In this document: positions 8,401-16,340 of the stretch, piece by piece
Position numbering within the stretch: position 1 is the first letter of the stretch
How the letters are laid out: the number at the start of each line of letters is the position of its first letter
Source of the DNA: Spirochaeta lutea
GTDB lineage: Bacteria > Spirochaetota > Spirochaetia > DSM-27196 > Salinispiraceae
DNA: 64,000 nucleotides
Assembly (NCBI RefSeq): GCF_000758165.1
Contig: NZ_JNUP01000045.1
Location: 42,894 to 106,893, forward strand
Direction of reading: 5' to 3'
Notes under the pieces: model-generated
What the model saw: only the letters and a program-made list of their open reading frames with translations
The model's database searches: none
What the model was told of the DNA's origin: nothing
Program-made: the position numbers and the translations under genes

Positions 8401-9513
8401 ATGAATCAACCCGCGTCTGCCAGATCCGGCTTTATCGTAACCACCCTGCTGATCCTCAGCATCCTTCCCCTTTCACCCGTATTCTCTCAGGATACAGATC
8501 CTGTTTTTGTCATCCAACCGGATCTCCGGCTCTGGGGTGCCAAGGTTGATTTGGGGTATCAGGGACTCACCCTGTTTCCCGGGACCACCACCGGAATCTG
8601 GCTCGGTCTGAGCGGCGCCTATCAAACTAGCCACTACTACCAACACCCCGACGGAACCCCGGTTACCCAGGACGATTTTTCGGACAGCAATCCCGCCCTA
8701 CTATATACAGATTTCTCCCAGCTGAATCTTCAGTGGAACCTGGGACTGCGTCAGGAGTTACTGCCTGAGCTTCTGGAGATTGGTCTGTACTACCGCGGCT
8801 GGTACAACAATAACTACCAGGATGAATCCTCCATGGCCCTACTGTTTGAATCAGACCGGCCCGAATCCCTCCGAAGCCTCACCCACAGCTTCTCCCTCCT
8901 GGCTGCCCTGGACGCCAGCCTAGAGAAACCGGTCACTAAGGTGAAAAGCGGTTTCGCCGCGGAACTCACTGGGGAGTATGCTCCCGGAGCCCTGAATTCC
9001 CTGGGCGCTGCCGATTTCGGGAGAATCACCCTGGAACTTGAATGCTATCTTCCCATTTATGAATCCCTGGTCTCCGGGAAGCCTGATTTCAACCTTTTCA
9101 GCGTCTACGCCGGTTTCTACTCCATCACGGATTTCATCACCGGGGAATCGGTCCCGTACTATGCTGAATCCAGCTTCGGCGGACTGTCCTACCGGGATGG
9201 GTTAGGAGGAACCGTGAGAGGATATGAATCCGGTCGGTTCACCGGGGATGTAAAAACCGCCTTCAGCACCGAATTACGGCTGAACCTTCCGACCATCATT
9301 TGGTCGGGTCTCATGCCTGTGGCACTCATCCATATTGACGGAGGATATGAAACCCAGCAAAAGCAGCTTCTCACAAGTATCGGCGGTGGAATCGGGATCG
9401 ACCTCTTTGGACTTGGAACGATTCTCGTGTATACTCACTATGCGCTGAACGATCTGACCCTGACGGGTAGTCAATTGACCATCTTCGGTCTGGGTTTCGG
9501 ATTACATTTTTAA
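8401..9513 (+). CDS. Predicted outer-membrane beta-barrel protein
   Basis: 370 residues from the ATG at 8401, chosen because GGAGGA lies at the right distance and a signal peptide follows at once (hydrophobic run, then SPVFSQD as a likely cleavage region near residue 32). The mature part alternates polar and hydrophobic residues, is rich in Gly, Tyr and Ser, and ends GLGFGLHF with a terminal Phe, as outer-membrane barrels do. No recognised family. Its promoter interlocks with that of the divergent hybrid kinase, so the two may be co-regulated. Upstream in-frame codons from 8353 lie inside the promoter. Confidence 0.68.
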   Translation: MNQPASARSGFIVTTLLILSILPLSPVFSQDTDPVFVIQPDLRLWGAKVDLGYQGLTLFPGTTTGIWLGLSGAYQTSHYYQHPDGTPVTQDDFSDSNPALLYTDFSQLNLQWNLGLRQELLPELLEIGLYYRGWYNNNYQDESSMALLFESDRPESLRSLTHSFSLLAALDASLEKPVTKVKSGFAAELTGEYAPGALNSLGAADFGRITLELECYLPIYESLVSGKPDFNLFSVYAGFYSITDFITGESVPYYAESSFGGLSYRDGLGGTVRGYESGRFTGDVKTAFSTELRLNLPTIIWSGLMPVALIHIDGGYETQQKQLLTSIGGGIGIDLFGLGTILVYTHYALNDLTLTGSQLTIFGLGFGLHF

Positions 9514-9540
9514 TCACCCCCACCTTTAGGAGTTCGCCCA

Positions 9541-11520
9541 ATGGCACCATTATATGATTCAGTTTCACAGCTTCCCATCGGAGACCCCCAAGGCTTTTCA
9601 GCCCTGATCGAGTCTCCCCCAGTCTTCCAGGCTGTATCGGACTTCAGTAAGCCCCTCATTGTCAGCGCCTCAGGTTGGAGGATGGTGTTTGCCTCCTCGA
9701 GAGACGAGGAGGATGCATCTCCGGAGATTCAGCCCGAAGCCAGCATTCTCGCCGGCACCATGGCCCTGGCCTTTGCCCAAATTTTGGCTGCAGCTACCGA
9801 AAAATCCTTCGATCAACTCACCATCACCCTGGCCATGGACTCCCGGCCCACCGGACCGGCACTATCGGACGCCATGCTCCGGGTGTTTCTGGATCTGGGT
9901 ATCCACGTCCACTACCTCTTCATCGCTTCTGCACCCGAGGCCATGGCCTACACCAAACAGAACCCGCAGCTGGACGGGTTTTGTTACATCTCCGCCAGCC
10001 ATAACCCCATCGGCCACAACGGTGTGAAGTTTGGACTTGAATCGGGAAGTGTTCTGGGCGGGGATTCGGCGCGGGAGCTCATTACCCTCTTCACCAGCCT
10101 CAGGACCGACCCGAACATTCCTCAAACCGTCTTCGACCATTTTAAGTCCTGTTCCCCTTCACTCCTGGAGAAAACCCTTCACGACAGTCATACCCACAAA
10201 AACCACAGCCTCCAATATTACCGGGATTTCTCCCACCAGGTGGCCGCAGATACCACGGATCCTCAACTCATCCAGGGACGAATCGCCGACCTTCACCAGG
10301 GCATCCGTAACAACCGGGTGGGAATCCTGGCGGAACTGAACGGCAGTGCCCGGACCCTGACCATTGACCGACAGTACCTGGAAGATCTGGGGGTAGCCAT
10401 CCGGGTTGTCAACGGCGTCCCCCGGCAGATCACCCACCGCATCGTACCCGAAGGCCGCAGTCTGGACCTGTGTATCGCTGAATTAGAAAAAGCCTATCAA
10501 GAGGATTCAAGCTTTCAATTGGGTTACGTTCCCGACAACGACGGAGACCGGGGCAATCTGGTCTACCTCAATGCTTCGACCGGAAAGGCACAGCAAATCG
10601 AAGCCCAGGAGGTCTTTGCCCTGACGGTAATGGCAGAACTTTCTTGGCTGGTGTACACCGGCCAGCTCACCTATGATGAAAAAAACAAGGCAAACCAGCG
10701 GGTTGCAGTGGCGATTAACGGTCCAACCAGTATGCGGATCGAGGAGCTCTGCCGGGCCTTCGATGTGGAGGTATTCCGTGCGGAGGTCGGGGAAGCCAAC
10801 GTAGTAACCCTGGCGCAGAACCTCCGGAAAAAGGGCTACCTGGTCCGTATCCTTGGCGAAGGTTCCAACGGCGGCAACATCACTCATCCCTCAACCGTCC
10901 GGGATCCTTTGAATACCATCTGTTCGGTTCTCAAGGTCCTGACTATGAAGGGTGATTCCAACGCCTCTGCCTCCCCTAAAAGCACCAGCGCCTCCTCCCC
11001 CGGAGCCGGCTCCCCTTCCGGCCTCTTCGAGATCTACTGCCACCGAATCGGGAGGCCCTACAACCCTGACTTCACCCTTCAGGATGTCCTTCAGGCCCTG
11101 CCCGAGTACATCACCACCAGTGCCTATGAGGATCGGGCCATTCTGCGGATCAAGACGGAGGAACATAGTCTGCTTAAGGAACGGTACGAACAACTATTCC
11201 GCAGGGAATGGCCGGAGCACGAATCCTGGTTCAACAAAACCCTGGGGGTCGTTACCTGGCGGGAGGTGAATTACGAGGGGATCCATGAACGGGTTGGCTT
11301 CGGGCCGGAATACCGCACCGGTTCCCAACGCGGCGGTTTGAAAATTCTCTTCAAGGATGAAACCGGAATTCCCGTGGCATTCATCTGGATGCGGGGATCC
11401 GGCACAGAACCCGTTTTCCGGGTGTTGGCTGATGTCCGGGGCTCGGACCCCTCCCTGGAGGAGTACCTCTTACACTGGCATGTCTCCATGATTCAAAAAG
11501 CCGATTCCCAGGGCTCCTAG
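9541..11520 (+). CDS. Alpha-D-phosphohexomutase (phosphoglucomutase/phosphomannomutase family)
   Basis: Interconverts hexose 1- and 6-phosphates through a phosphoserine. Key motifs: YISASHNPIGHNGVKFG (catalytic Ser loop), DNDGDRGN (metal-binding loop), GEGSNGGNITHPS (sugar-binding loop) and RGSGTEPVFRVLAD (phosphate-binding loop). All four functional loops are intact. At 659 residues it is longer than a typical bacterial PGM/PMM. Part of the extra length is a Ser/Ala/Pro-rich insert near residues 475-490 (SASPKSTSASSPGAG). It starts 27 bp after the barrel gene with TAGGAG upstream, so co-transcription is likely. Substrate preference (glucose, mannose or other) is unresolved. Confidence 0.88.
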   Translation: MAPLYDSVSQLPIGDPQGFSALIESPPVFQAVSDFSKPLIVSASGWRMVFASSRDEEDASPEIQPEASILAGTMALAFAQILAAATEKSFDQLTITLAMDSRPTGPALSDAMLRVFLDLGIHVHYLFIASAPEAMAYTKQNPQLDGFCYISASHNPIGHNGVKFGLESGSVLGGDSARELITLFTSLRTDPNIPQTVFDHFKSCSPSLLEKTLHDSHTHKNHSLQYYRDFSHQVAADTTDPQLIQGRIADLHQGIRNNRVGILAELNGSARTLTIDRQYLEDLGVAIRVVNGVPRQITHRIVPEGRSLDLCIAELEKAYQEDSSFQLGYVPDNDGDRGNLVYLNASTGKAQQIEAQEVFALTVMAELSWLVYTGQLTYDEKNKANQRVAVAINGPTSMRIEELCRAFDVEVFRAEVGEANVVTLAQNLRKKGYLVRILGEGSNGGNITHPSTVRDPLNTICSVLKVLTMKGDSNASASPKSTSASSPGAGSPSGLFEIYCHRIGRPYNPDFTLQDVLQALPEYITTSAYEDRAILRIKTEEHSLLKERYEQLFRREWPEHESWFNKTLGVVTWREVNYEGIHERVGFGPEYRTGSQRGGLKILFKDETGIPVAFIWMRGSGTEPVFRVLADVRGSDPSLEEYLLHWHVSMIQKADSQGS

Positions 11521-11577
11521 GACCCGGATCCCTCCGGGGTTGGCTCGGGCGATCTAGCTGTATCCGGTATCCCCCCC

Positions 11578-11622
11578 AAAAAAAACGATCCGCCACCGAG
11601 CTTAAAACGCTGGTGGCGGATC
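11578..11622 (-). terminator. Rho-independent terminator of the Sus-like operon
   Basis: GATCCGCCACC (11587-11597) pairs with GGTGGCGGATC (11612-11622). The run of A at 11578-11585 becomes a U-tract on the minus strand. It lies about 210 bp beyond the last gene of the minus-strand operon, so that mRNA has a long 3' UTR. Confidence 0.8.
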
Positions 11623-11668
11623 CCATGGAAATCCTAGGCCTACCCCCAAGGCAGATACCTCATCTTAA

Positions 11669-11770
11669 GGGATTAGCCTGCCCCCATGAAACCCTGGGTT
11701 TGCACCCTCGGCCCCGTACTGCAGACTAATCCACTAAGAAAAGGCCACGGAATCAAGATACGATTCCGTG
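11669..11770 (-). other. Structured 3' untranslated region with two hairpins
   Basis: Non-coding stretch between the last operon gene and its terminator. GGATTAG-C-CTGC (11670-11681) pairs with GCAG-A-CTAATCC (11721-11732), closing a loop that itself holds a short AAACCC/GGGTTT hairpin. A second hairpin, CACGGAATC/GATTCCGTG, lies at 11746-11770. No protein is supported. It could be a stabilising 3' element or a 3'-derived small RNA; no known RNA family was recognised. Confidence 0.4.
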
Positions 11771-11833
11771 AACCCTCCTTCCCGATACACGGGAGAGCCC
11801 CCCGGCATCGGGAATGAACTGACGGTAGGCTGC

Positions 11834-12274
11834 CTATTCAGGTTTCGCTGCCATCAGTCCCTCATCCACATCCTTCTCGGCATCCCAGGTAAGTTCCCAG
11901 TTACCGCCGTCCATGGTGATGTCCTGGGCATCAAACACATTGGCGTTATCGTGGGGATCCTTGAAGGTACCCAGGGCTGCAAACTTCCAGGTTCCAGACT
12001 GGACGATCTTGAACTCTGAATTCCCGGGCTTTACCTCAATGGGGGTCTCAAACTCCCAGGTAACCGTCGCATCCGAGGAGGCGGTTGCCAGGTTTGTATT
12101 GTCCCAGGATGATTCGAAGAATCCCCCAGCCAGGGCATAGGTCCCGTCTTCCGGCAGGTTCACCGCCGTAATCTTGGTGATAAATACCCCGGATGCATTA
12201 TGCAGGGTATTACCGCAGCTGCCGAGCATAAGGACAGCAGCCGCTAACAGTATGAAATAAAGTGCTTTCTTCAT
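11834..12274 (-). CDS. Small lipoprotein with one beta-rich, possibly glycan-binding module
   Basis: 146 residues with a signal peptide and lipobox LMLGSC (Cys about 20). The mature domain of about 125 residues is beta-rich with many exposed-type aromatics (SSWDN, VTWEFE, GTWKF, NWELTWD). It looks like one SusE/SusF-style module of the kind repeated in the first gene of this operon. Last of three minus-strand genes; only 12 bp separate it from the barrel gene. A surface-exposed glycan-binding accessory is a reasonable inference, but no family was firmly recognised. Confidence 0.6.
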   Translation of the reverse strand: MKKALYFILLAAAVLMLGSCGNTLHNASGVFITKITAVNLPEDGTYALAGGFFESSWDNTNLATASSDATVTWEFETPIEVKPGNSEFKIVQSGTWKFAALGTFKDPHDNANVFDAQDITMDGGNWELTWDAEKDVDEGLMAAKPE

Positions 12275-12286
12275 TGGTACGTCTCC

Positions 12287-14293
12287 TTAGAAATTCCAAA
12301 CAATGCCGAAGCTCATGAAACCGCGGCCTTCACCGCCCAGGTTCTTCACGAAGTTATCCTCGAATTCCACGGCGGCGTTTTCCTTACCACTGAAGGGACT
12401 AAAATCGTAACCCAGCTGCATGAACACAACCCCGGCCCGTAGACTCTCCGGCAGGGTGATTGCACCCCCCAAAGCGGCACCGAAGGGAGAGGTCTGCCCT
12501 TCATCCAAACGGCCGATCATGCTCAAACTAGTCTGAACCGTTTCGGCTATCCCGGCGCGGGTTATGAAGGTTATATCGTCTCCCTTCCAACCCAGATCAA
12601 AATCTAGGGTCGGTAGGGCAGAGGCAAGGTTAACCAACCGTGCATTTGCATACACCGCGTGGGGTTGGGCATCGGCCGCAGTATAGCCGTATCCTGCACC
12701 CAGGGACGCAATGCTATCGGAAAGCTCAGCCACTGCAACGGAACCGCCCGCTTCAGTAAGAGAAAACTCAGAAGCAAGCTCCATCTTCGCATAGCCGTTT
12801 ACGGTGGCATCAAGGCCCAGAGCTGAAGCAAGGTAGAGATTAAGGTAGGGATTAAACTTGTTTACCAGAGTCCCCGCGAACAGATGGTCAGTCTCCAAAT
12901 CGTAGTTCAATCCGAACTGAAACAGGTCCACCGGCTTCGTGGAGGGAGAAACTCCAGCCTTGAAGGTGCCCGATGAAAGGGTATCATTTTCCCCGAAGAG
13001 GGTTGTTACGTTATTTCCGGCCCATTTTGCGTAAAATCCGGTCTTGAAGACATCACCGGCGTTAAAATCACCGGAAAGACCAACCACAAACCCCTCTGCA
13101 GCATCGAAGGCAGTAGCAGCATCAATGGTAGTTAATCCCTCGAATTTAAGGGTAAGCATATCCTTAACGATGGGTGCGGTTACCCCCAGCCCCAGGGTAT
13201 GCTTCGCATCAAAGAAGTAGTACCGCAGGGGATTTCCATCCAACCGGTTCGCCAGGGTGTTGTAGAGAAGAGATACGGTGTAGTCGGCCAAACCGAGATC
13301 GATCCAGCTGTACATGCCATGACCACCCTCCCGCTTGGTTAGTCCAAGAAGAACATCCAGGGTAATACCGTCGGCAAGCTCCCGAATCTGGCTGCCGTTA
13401 GCAAGCTCCAGGTAGCCGTCATTGGCACTGGATTCATTGGTAAAGGTCTTGAAGAGGAGTTCCCTGGTAGACTGATCACTCTTGGCATACTTATAACCCG
13501 TAGACAGGTCTACAATTCCGGTTTTGAGTCCGGCCTTGAAATGGCCCAGTTCAGGGAGGGCATTGCCGTTAAAGGCATGAAAGGGTGCAAAGAACGCAGA
13601 GCCAAGGTTTTCCAGACCGTCAACCACCGTTACCTCGGGGTCTAACAGGTTATCGGGATCAGCGGATGCATCCGGAACCTGTTTGTAGAGATTCACACTG
13701 CCATCGAAGGCTTTGATCTCCAAGAAGGTACTGATGCCGGGCAGGATATCTGCAGTCAGCTTCCAGTATGATTTGGTAACCAGGTCACTGAAATCAGTTT
13801 CGAGTCCCCGGAGGGTATTCCCTTCTACATCCGGGGCAATCGAGGATGTCAGGAATTCTGTGTTGGAGTACACCTGGGTGTAGGTACCGAAGGTGATCTT
13901 GGAGCGGAAGATATCTTCATCTTTACCGCTGGGAACCAGATCGGCCACGGCCACAACCCCGTTCTTTCCGCCATATCCATCTTCGGTGGTGGCGGGTGCA
14001 AGACCTTCCATGGTACTCAGGTATTCACCGTCCACAACGTACTTGAAGGTGATGGTATCCCCGGGCTGTACATCCATGCGGTATACCCAAACTCCTTCCT
14101 CAAGAGTCATAGGTGTCTTTTCAGTATCCCAGCCTTGAAAGGGACCGGCAATATTGACCTGTTGGGCGTCCGGATTTTCATACCGGAACTCCAGTACATA
14201 CTCATCGGGTAGTTCCAAGCCCACCGAAGACTCGGTGTACCCTGGCACCAGGGCCGTAAGCATGATGAATAAGATTAGTAATGCTTTTTTCAT
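12287..14293 (-). CDS. Outer-membrane barrel with N-terminal CBM48/AMPK-type glycan-binding domain
   Basis: 668 residues with a signal peptide of about 20. Residues about 28-115 form an E-set domain resembling the glycogen-binding domain of AMPK/CBM48 (core VNIAGPFQGWD, then GVWVYRMDVQPGD and FKYVVDGEY). The remaining 530 or so residues have the alternating, Gly/Asn/Tyr-rich pattern of a beta-barrel and end in GIVWNF with terminal Phe. This suggests a porin-like channel carrying its own alpha-glucan-binding domain. Middle gene of the operon, 19 bp after the multi-module lipoprotein. The barrel is predicted from pattern only; the CBM call is fairly good. Confidence 0.68.
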   Translation of the reverse strand: MKKALLILFIMLTALVPGYTESSVGLELPDEYVLEFRYENPDAQQVNIAGPFQGWDTEKTPMTLEEGVWVYRMDVQPGDTITFKYVVDGEYLSTMEGLAPATTEDGYGGKNGVVAVADLVPSGKDEDIFRSKITFGTYTQVYSNTEFLTSSIAPDVEGNTLRGLETDFSDLVTKSYWKLTADILPGISTFLEIKAFDGSVNLYKQVPDASADPDNLLDPEVTVVDGLENLGSAFFAPFHAFNGNALPELGHFKAGLKTGIVDLSTGYKYAKSDQSTRELLFKTFTNESSANDGYLELANGSQIRELADGITLDVLLGLTKREGGHGMYSWIDLGLADYTVSLLYNTLANRLDGNPLRYYFFDAKHTLGLGVTAPIVKDMLTLKFEGLTTIDAATAFDAAEGFVVGLSGDFNAGDVFKTGFYAKWAGNNVTTLFGENDTLSSGTFKAGVSPSTKPVDLFQFGLNYDLETDHLFAGTLVNKFNPYLNLYLASALGLDATVNGYAKMELASEFSLTEAGGSVAVAELSDSIASLGAGYGYTAADAQPHAVYANARLVNLASALPTLDFDLGWKGDDITFITRAGIAETVQTSLSMIGRLDEGQTSPFGAALGGAITLPESLRAGVVFMQLGYDFSPFSGKENAAVEFEDNFVKNLGGEGRGFMSFGIVWNF

Positions 14294-14312
14294 CGATTAA
14301 CTCCTGTTTTCG

Positions 14313-15812
14313 TTATTCCCAGACGGTGGTGCCGTCGATGGCCATGCTGGCCCGTCCGCCCCCGGCTGCATCAATAGTCACGGTGTAGTCCGAGCCGAAT
14401 GCAAAGCCGCCATCCGGTTTAGCCTCTCCTTCGTTCCCGATACCCCAGTTGGAATCACCAGAGTCGTAGGAATGATCATCATCTAAATTATTCCAGGCAT
14501 TAGGCTCTAACACACTGTAGTCCACTCCGGCAGGTGCACTCCAATCTCCTCCACCAACTACCAAGCGGAATAGGATCTTGTTAAGCCCTTCTTGGTCCGA
14601 AACGGTCACATCGGCATTCCCCGAGGCATCGAAGTTCAGGGTATAGGCGCCATGGGTCCAACCGCTAACCGTGAAATCACCGACCAGATCGGCTGTACCG
14701 TTGGCTAATCCGGTAAAGTTCCTGAATTGGAAGGTGATATTTGCCGGTGAAACATAGGAGAGAAGAATCTCCGGGGTATCAGAATCCCCTTCCTGCCCTG
14801 CGAAGTAATAGCTGATGGTCACCTTGCCGTTCGAGGCTGGTACGGTGTAGGTGATGCTGGTTCCACTCTCGCCATCACCGTATGCAGCTGCATCAAAGGC
14901 GGTATTGTTCACCAGGGAGTGGCTGGCCGCATCGCCGTAGCGGGTGGAGTCATCGTTATTTCCAATAACAAATTCCAGCGTATCCCCGGCTGTTACGTCC
15001 ATGGTTATTTCCCACTCGTTCTGGGTGACCATGCCCATGTAGTAACTTTCACCGTCATTGGTTCCGCCTACAAAGGAGAGCTTAGGCGAGAAGGGAGCCA
15101 CCTGGGATTCTTCGTATTCCACTAGCAGCTCGGGTACGCCTTCATCGTTTTCAAACTTGAAGGTCATGGTTATCCGTCCTTCACCTTCCACAGCAAGGCT
15201 CATGTTGGGAAGCTCGTCCCCGGTTCTCAGTTCGAAGGCGGTACCAACAGCAATCTCAGTGTCCTCAAGATTGGTGTAGGCATTATCCCAACTCCCAAGC
15301 TTTCGTATTTTAAATTCCAGATCGGTTCCATCGGTGAGGAAGGTATAGGTCCACTCGTACTCGCTTACCTTCGTCATAGCACCGTTACCGTCCCAGCCGC
15401 CCGGGGTTCCGATTCCGATAACCTCGGGGGTAAAGGGAGCAGTGAAGCTGCCCTTGGGAGTAGCCGTAATAGAAGCCCCCTCGGCGGCCACTACCCCATT
15501 CTCAGCCACGGTTTTTACCACGAAAGTATATTCAGTACCTGCGGTCAAGTCCGTTACACTGAGGGCTCCGTCACCCTTGGCAACATCGACAGTAACAGTC
15601 TCCACACCCTCTGCGGAGTACTCTACCTTCAGTCCAGAAAAGCTAACCTCGGGATCTGTCCAGGTAAGATCTACCTTAGCAACCCCGGCGGCCGCTACTA
15701 GGTCAGAAACCACCACGGCTCCCCCGTCGCTTCCTACTAGCGGATTAGCACAGCCCACTGAAACGATCAGCAATGCAAGAATGCTTATCCCTAAGACAAA
15801 CAGTTTCTTCAT
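14313..15812 (-). CDS. SusE/SusF-like lipoprotein: fibronectin III plus three beta-sandwich modules
   Basis: 499 residues; lipobox IVSVGC (Cys about 21). Residues about 35-118 form a fibronectin type III domain (DLTW, then LTAGTEYTFVVKTV). Then come three modules of roughly 105-140 residues (about 128-235, 243-358, 360-499). The first has the opening GTPGGWDGNGAM and WTYTF and the acceptor-type SWDNAY, as in SusE/SusF starch-binding modules. The architecture (lipid anchor, Ig-like spacer, tandem carbohydrate modules) matches Bacteroidetes SusE/F, though sequence identity is not obvious by eye. First gene of the operon, with a good Shine-Dalgarno (AGGAGG) and two LacI-type palindromes upstream. 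Confidence 0.65.
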   Translation of the reverse strand: MKKLFVLGISILALLIVSVGCANPLVGSDGGAVVVSDLVAAAGVAKVDLTWTDPEVSFSGLKVEYSAEGVETVTVDVAKGDGALSVTDLTAGTEYTFVVKTVAENGVVAAEGASITATPKGSFTAPFTPEVIGIGTPGGWDGNGAMTKVSEYEWTYTFLTDGTDLEFKIRKLGSWDNAYTNLEDTEIAVGTAFELRTGDELPNMSLAVEGEGRITMTFKFENDEGVPELLVEYEESQVAPFSPKLSFVGGTNDGESYYMGMVTQNEWEITMDVTAGDTLEFVIGNNDDSTRYGDAASHSLVNNTAFDAAAYGDGESGTSITYTVPASNGKVTISYYFAGQEGDSDTPEILLSYVSPANITFQFRNFTGLANGTADLVGDFTVSGWTHGAYTLNFDASGNADVTVSDQEGLNKILFRLVVGGGDWSAPAGVDYSVLEPNAWNNLDDDHSYDSGDSNWGIGNEGEAKPDGGFAFGSDYTVTIDAAGGGRASMAIDGTTVWE

Positions 15813-15836
15813 CTTCGAAACCTCCTATTGTTGTCT

Positions 15837-15870
15837 CCGCGGATACACCGCGGCTCTCGGCATGATTGTA
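15837..15870 (-). promoter_or_regulatory. Putative -10 and 5' UTR hairpin of the Sus-like operon
   Basis: On the minus strand TACAAT (15865-15870) overlaps the edge of the upstream palindrome, so a bound repressor would block it. The -35 region is weak. The leader holds a CCGCGG/CCGCGG hairpin (15837-15853) before the AGGAGG. Confidence 0.4.
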
Positions 15871-15882
15871 AACCGGTTTACA
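15867..15882. promoter_or_regulatory. LacI-family operator, site 1
   Basis: A perfect 16-bp palindrome, TGTAAACCGGTTTACA, with the central CG typical of LacI/GalR-family operators. It overlaps the predicted -10 of the glycan-binding operon. Confidence 0.75.
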
Positions 15883-15984
15883 CAGACACAGTGAGAGACC
15901 TCAGACGGACCTAACGCCGCTCACCTGAGCCTGCATACCTCGGAATACGGGTTGGGGGGTTCTTAAGTGTTCTTCAGGGGGGAA

Positions 15985-15996
15985 TAAACCGGTTTA
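15985..15996. promoter_or_regulatory. LacI-family operator, site 2
   Basis: TAAACCGGTTTA repeats the 12-bp core of site 1. The centres are 116 bp apart, close to 11 helical turns, which would allow looping by a tetramer or by two dimers. Confidence 0.6.
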
Positions 15997-16340
15997 GTTC
16001 CGGACATACCCTTAGTACTATCGACAGGATTTAATCATCCAGGTGATGGAAAAACCATCCTTGGGAATGATTATCTGGTAGGATCCCCTGATAGCGGCTC
16101 CTTGGAACATCTTAAGATTGTGAATTGAATTGCTACGTGATAGGCTTCATTCGTACCCCCATTGTTTTATACCCCTATCAACTATAAAAACATTACTTTC
16201 ATTTTCCTGCAAGATTTTTTTTCCATTTTTAGCCATGAAAGAGCTTTCATTTATCCTTTCAGATGACCGAACACTGGTTATGGAAACCAATCCAACGAGA
16301 GGATGAGGGAAAATTTGTACTTCTATACCTTCGCAATGGG
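15997..16340. other. Intergenic region without a supported gene
   Basis: AT-richer stretch between the operator region and the 3' end of the LacI/GGDEF gene. The only structure seen is a short hairpin (ATGAAA/TTTCAT around 16234-16249), close to a poly-A/T patch on the minus-strand downstream side, which may weakly terminate the minus-strand operon. No ORF with coding character. Confidence 0.5.
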
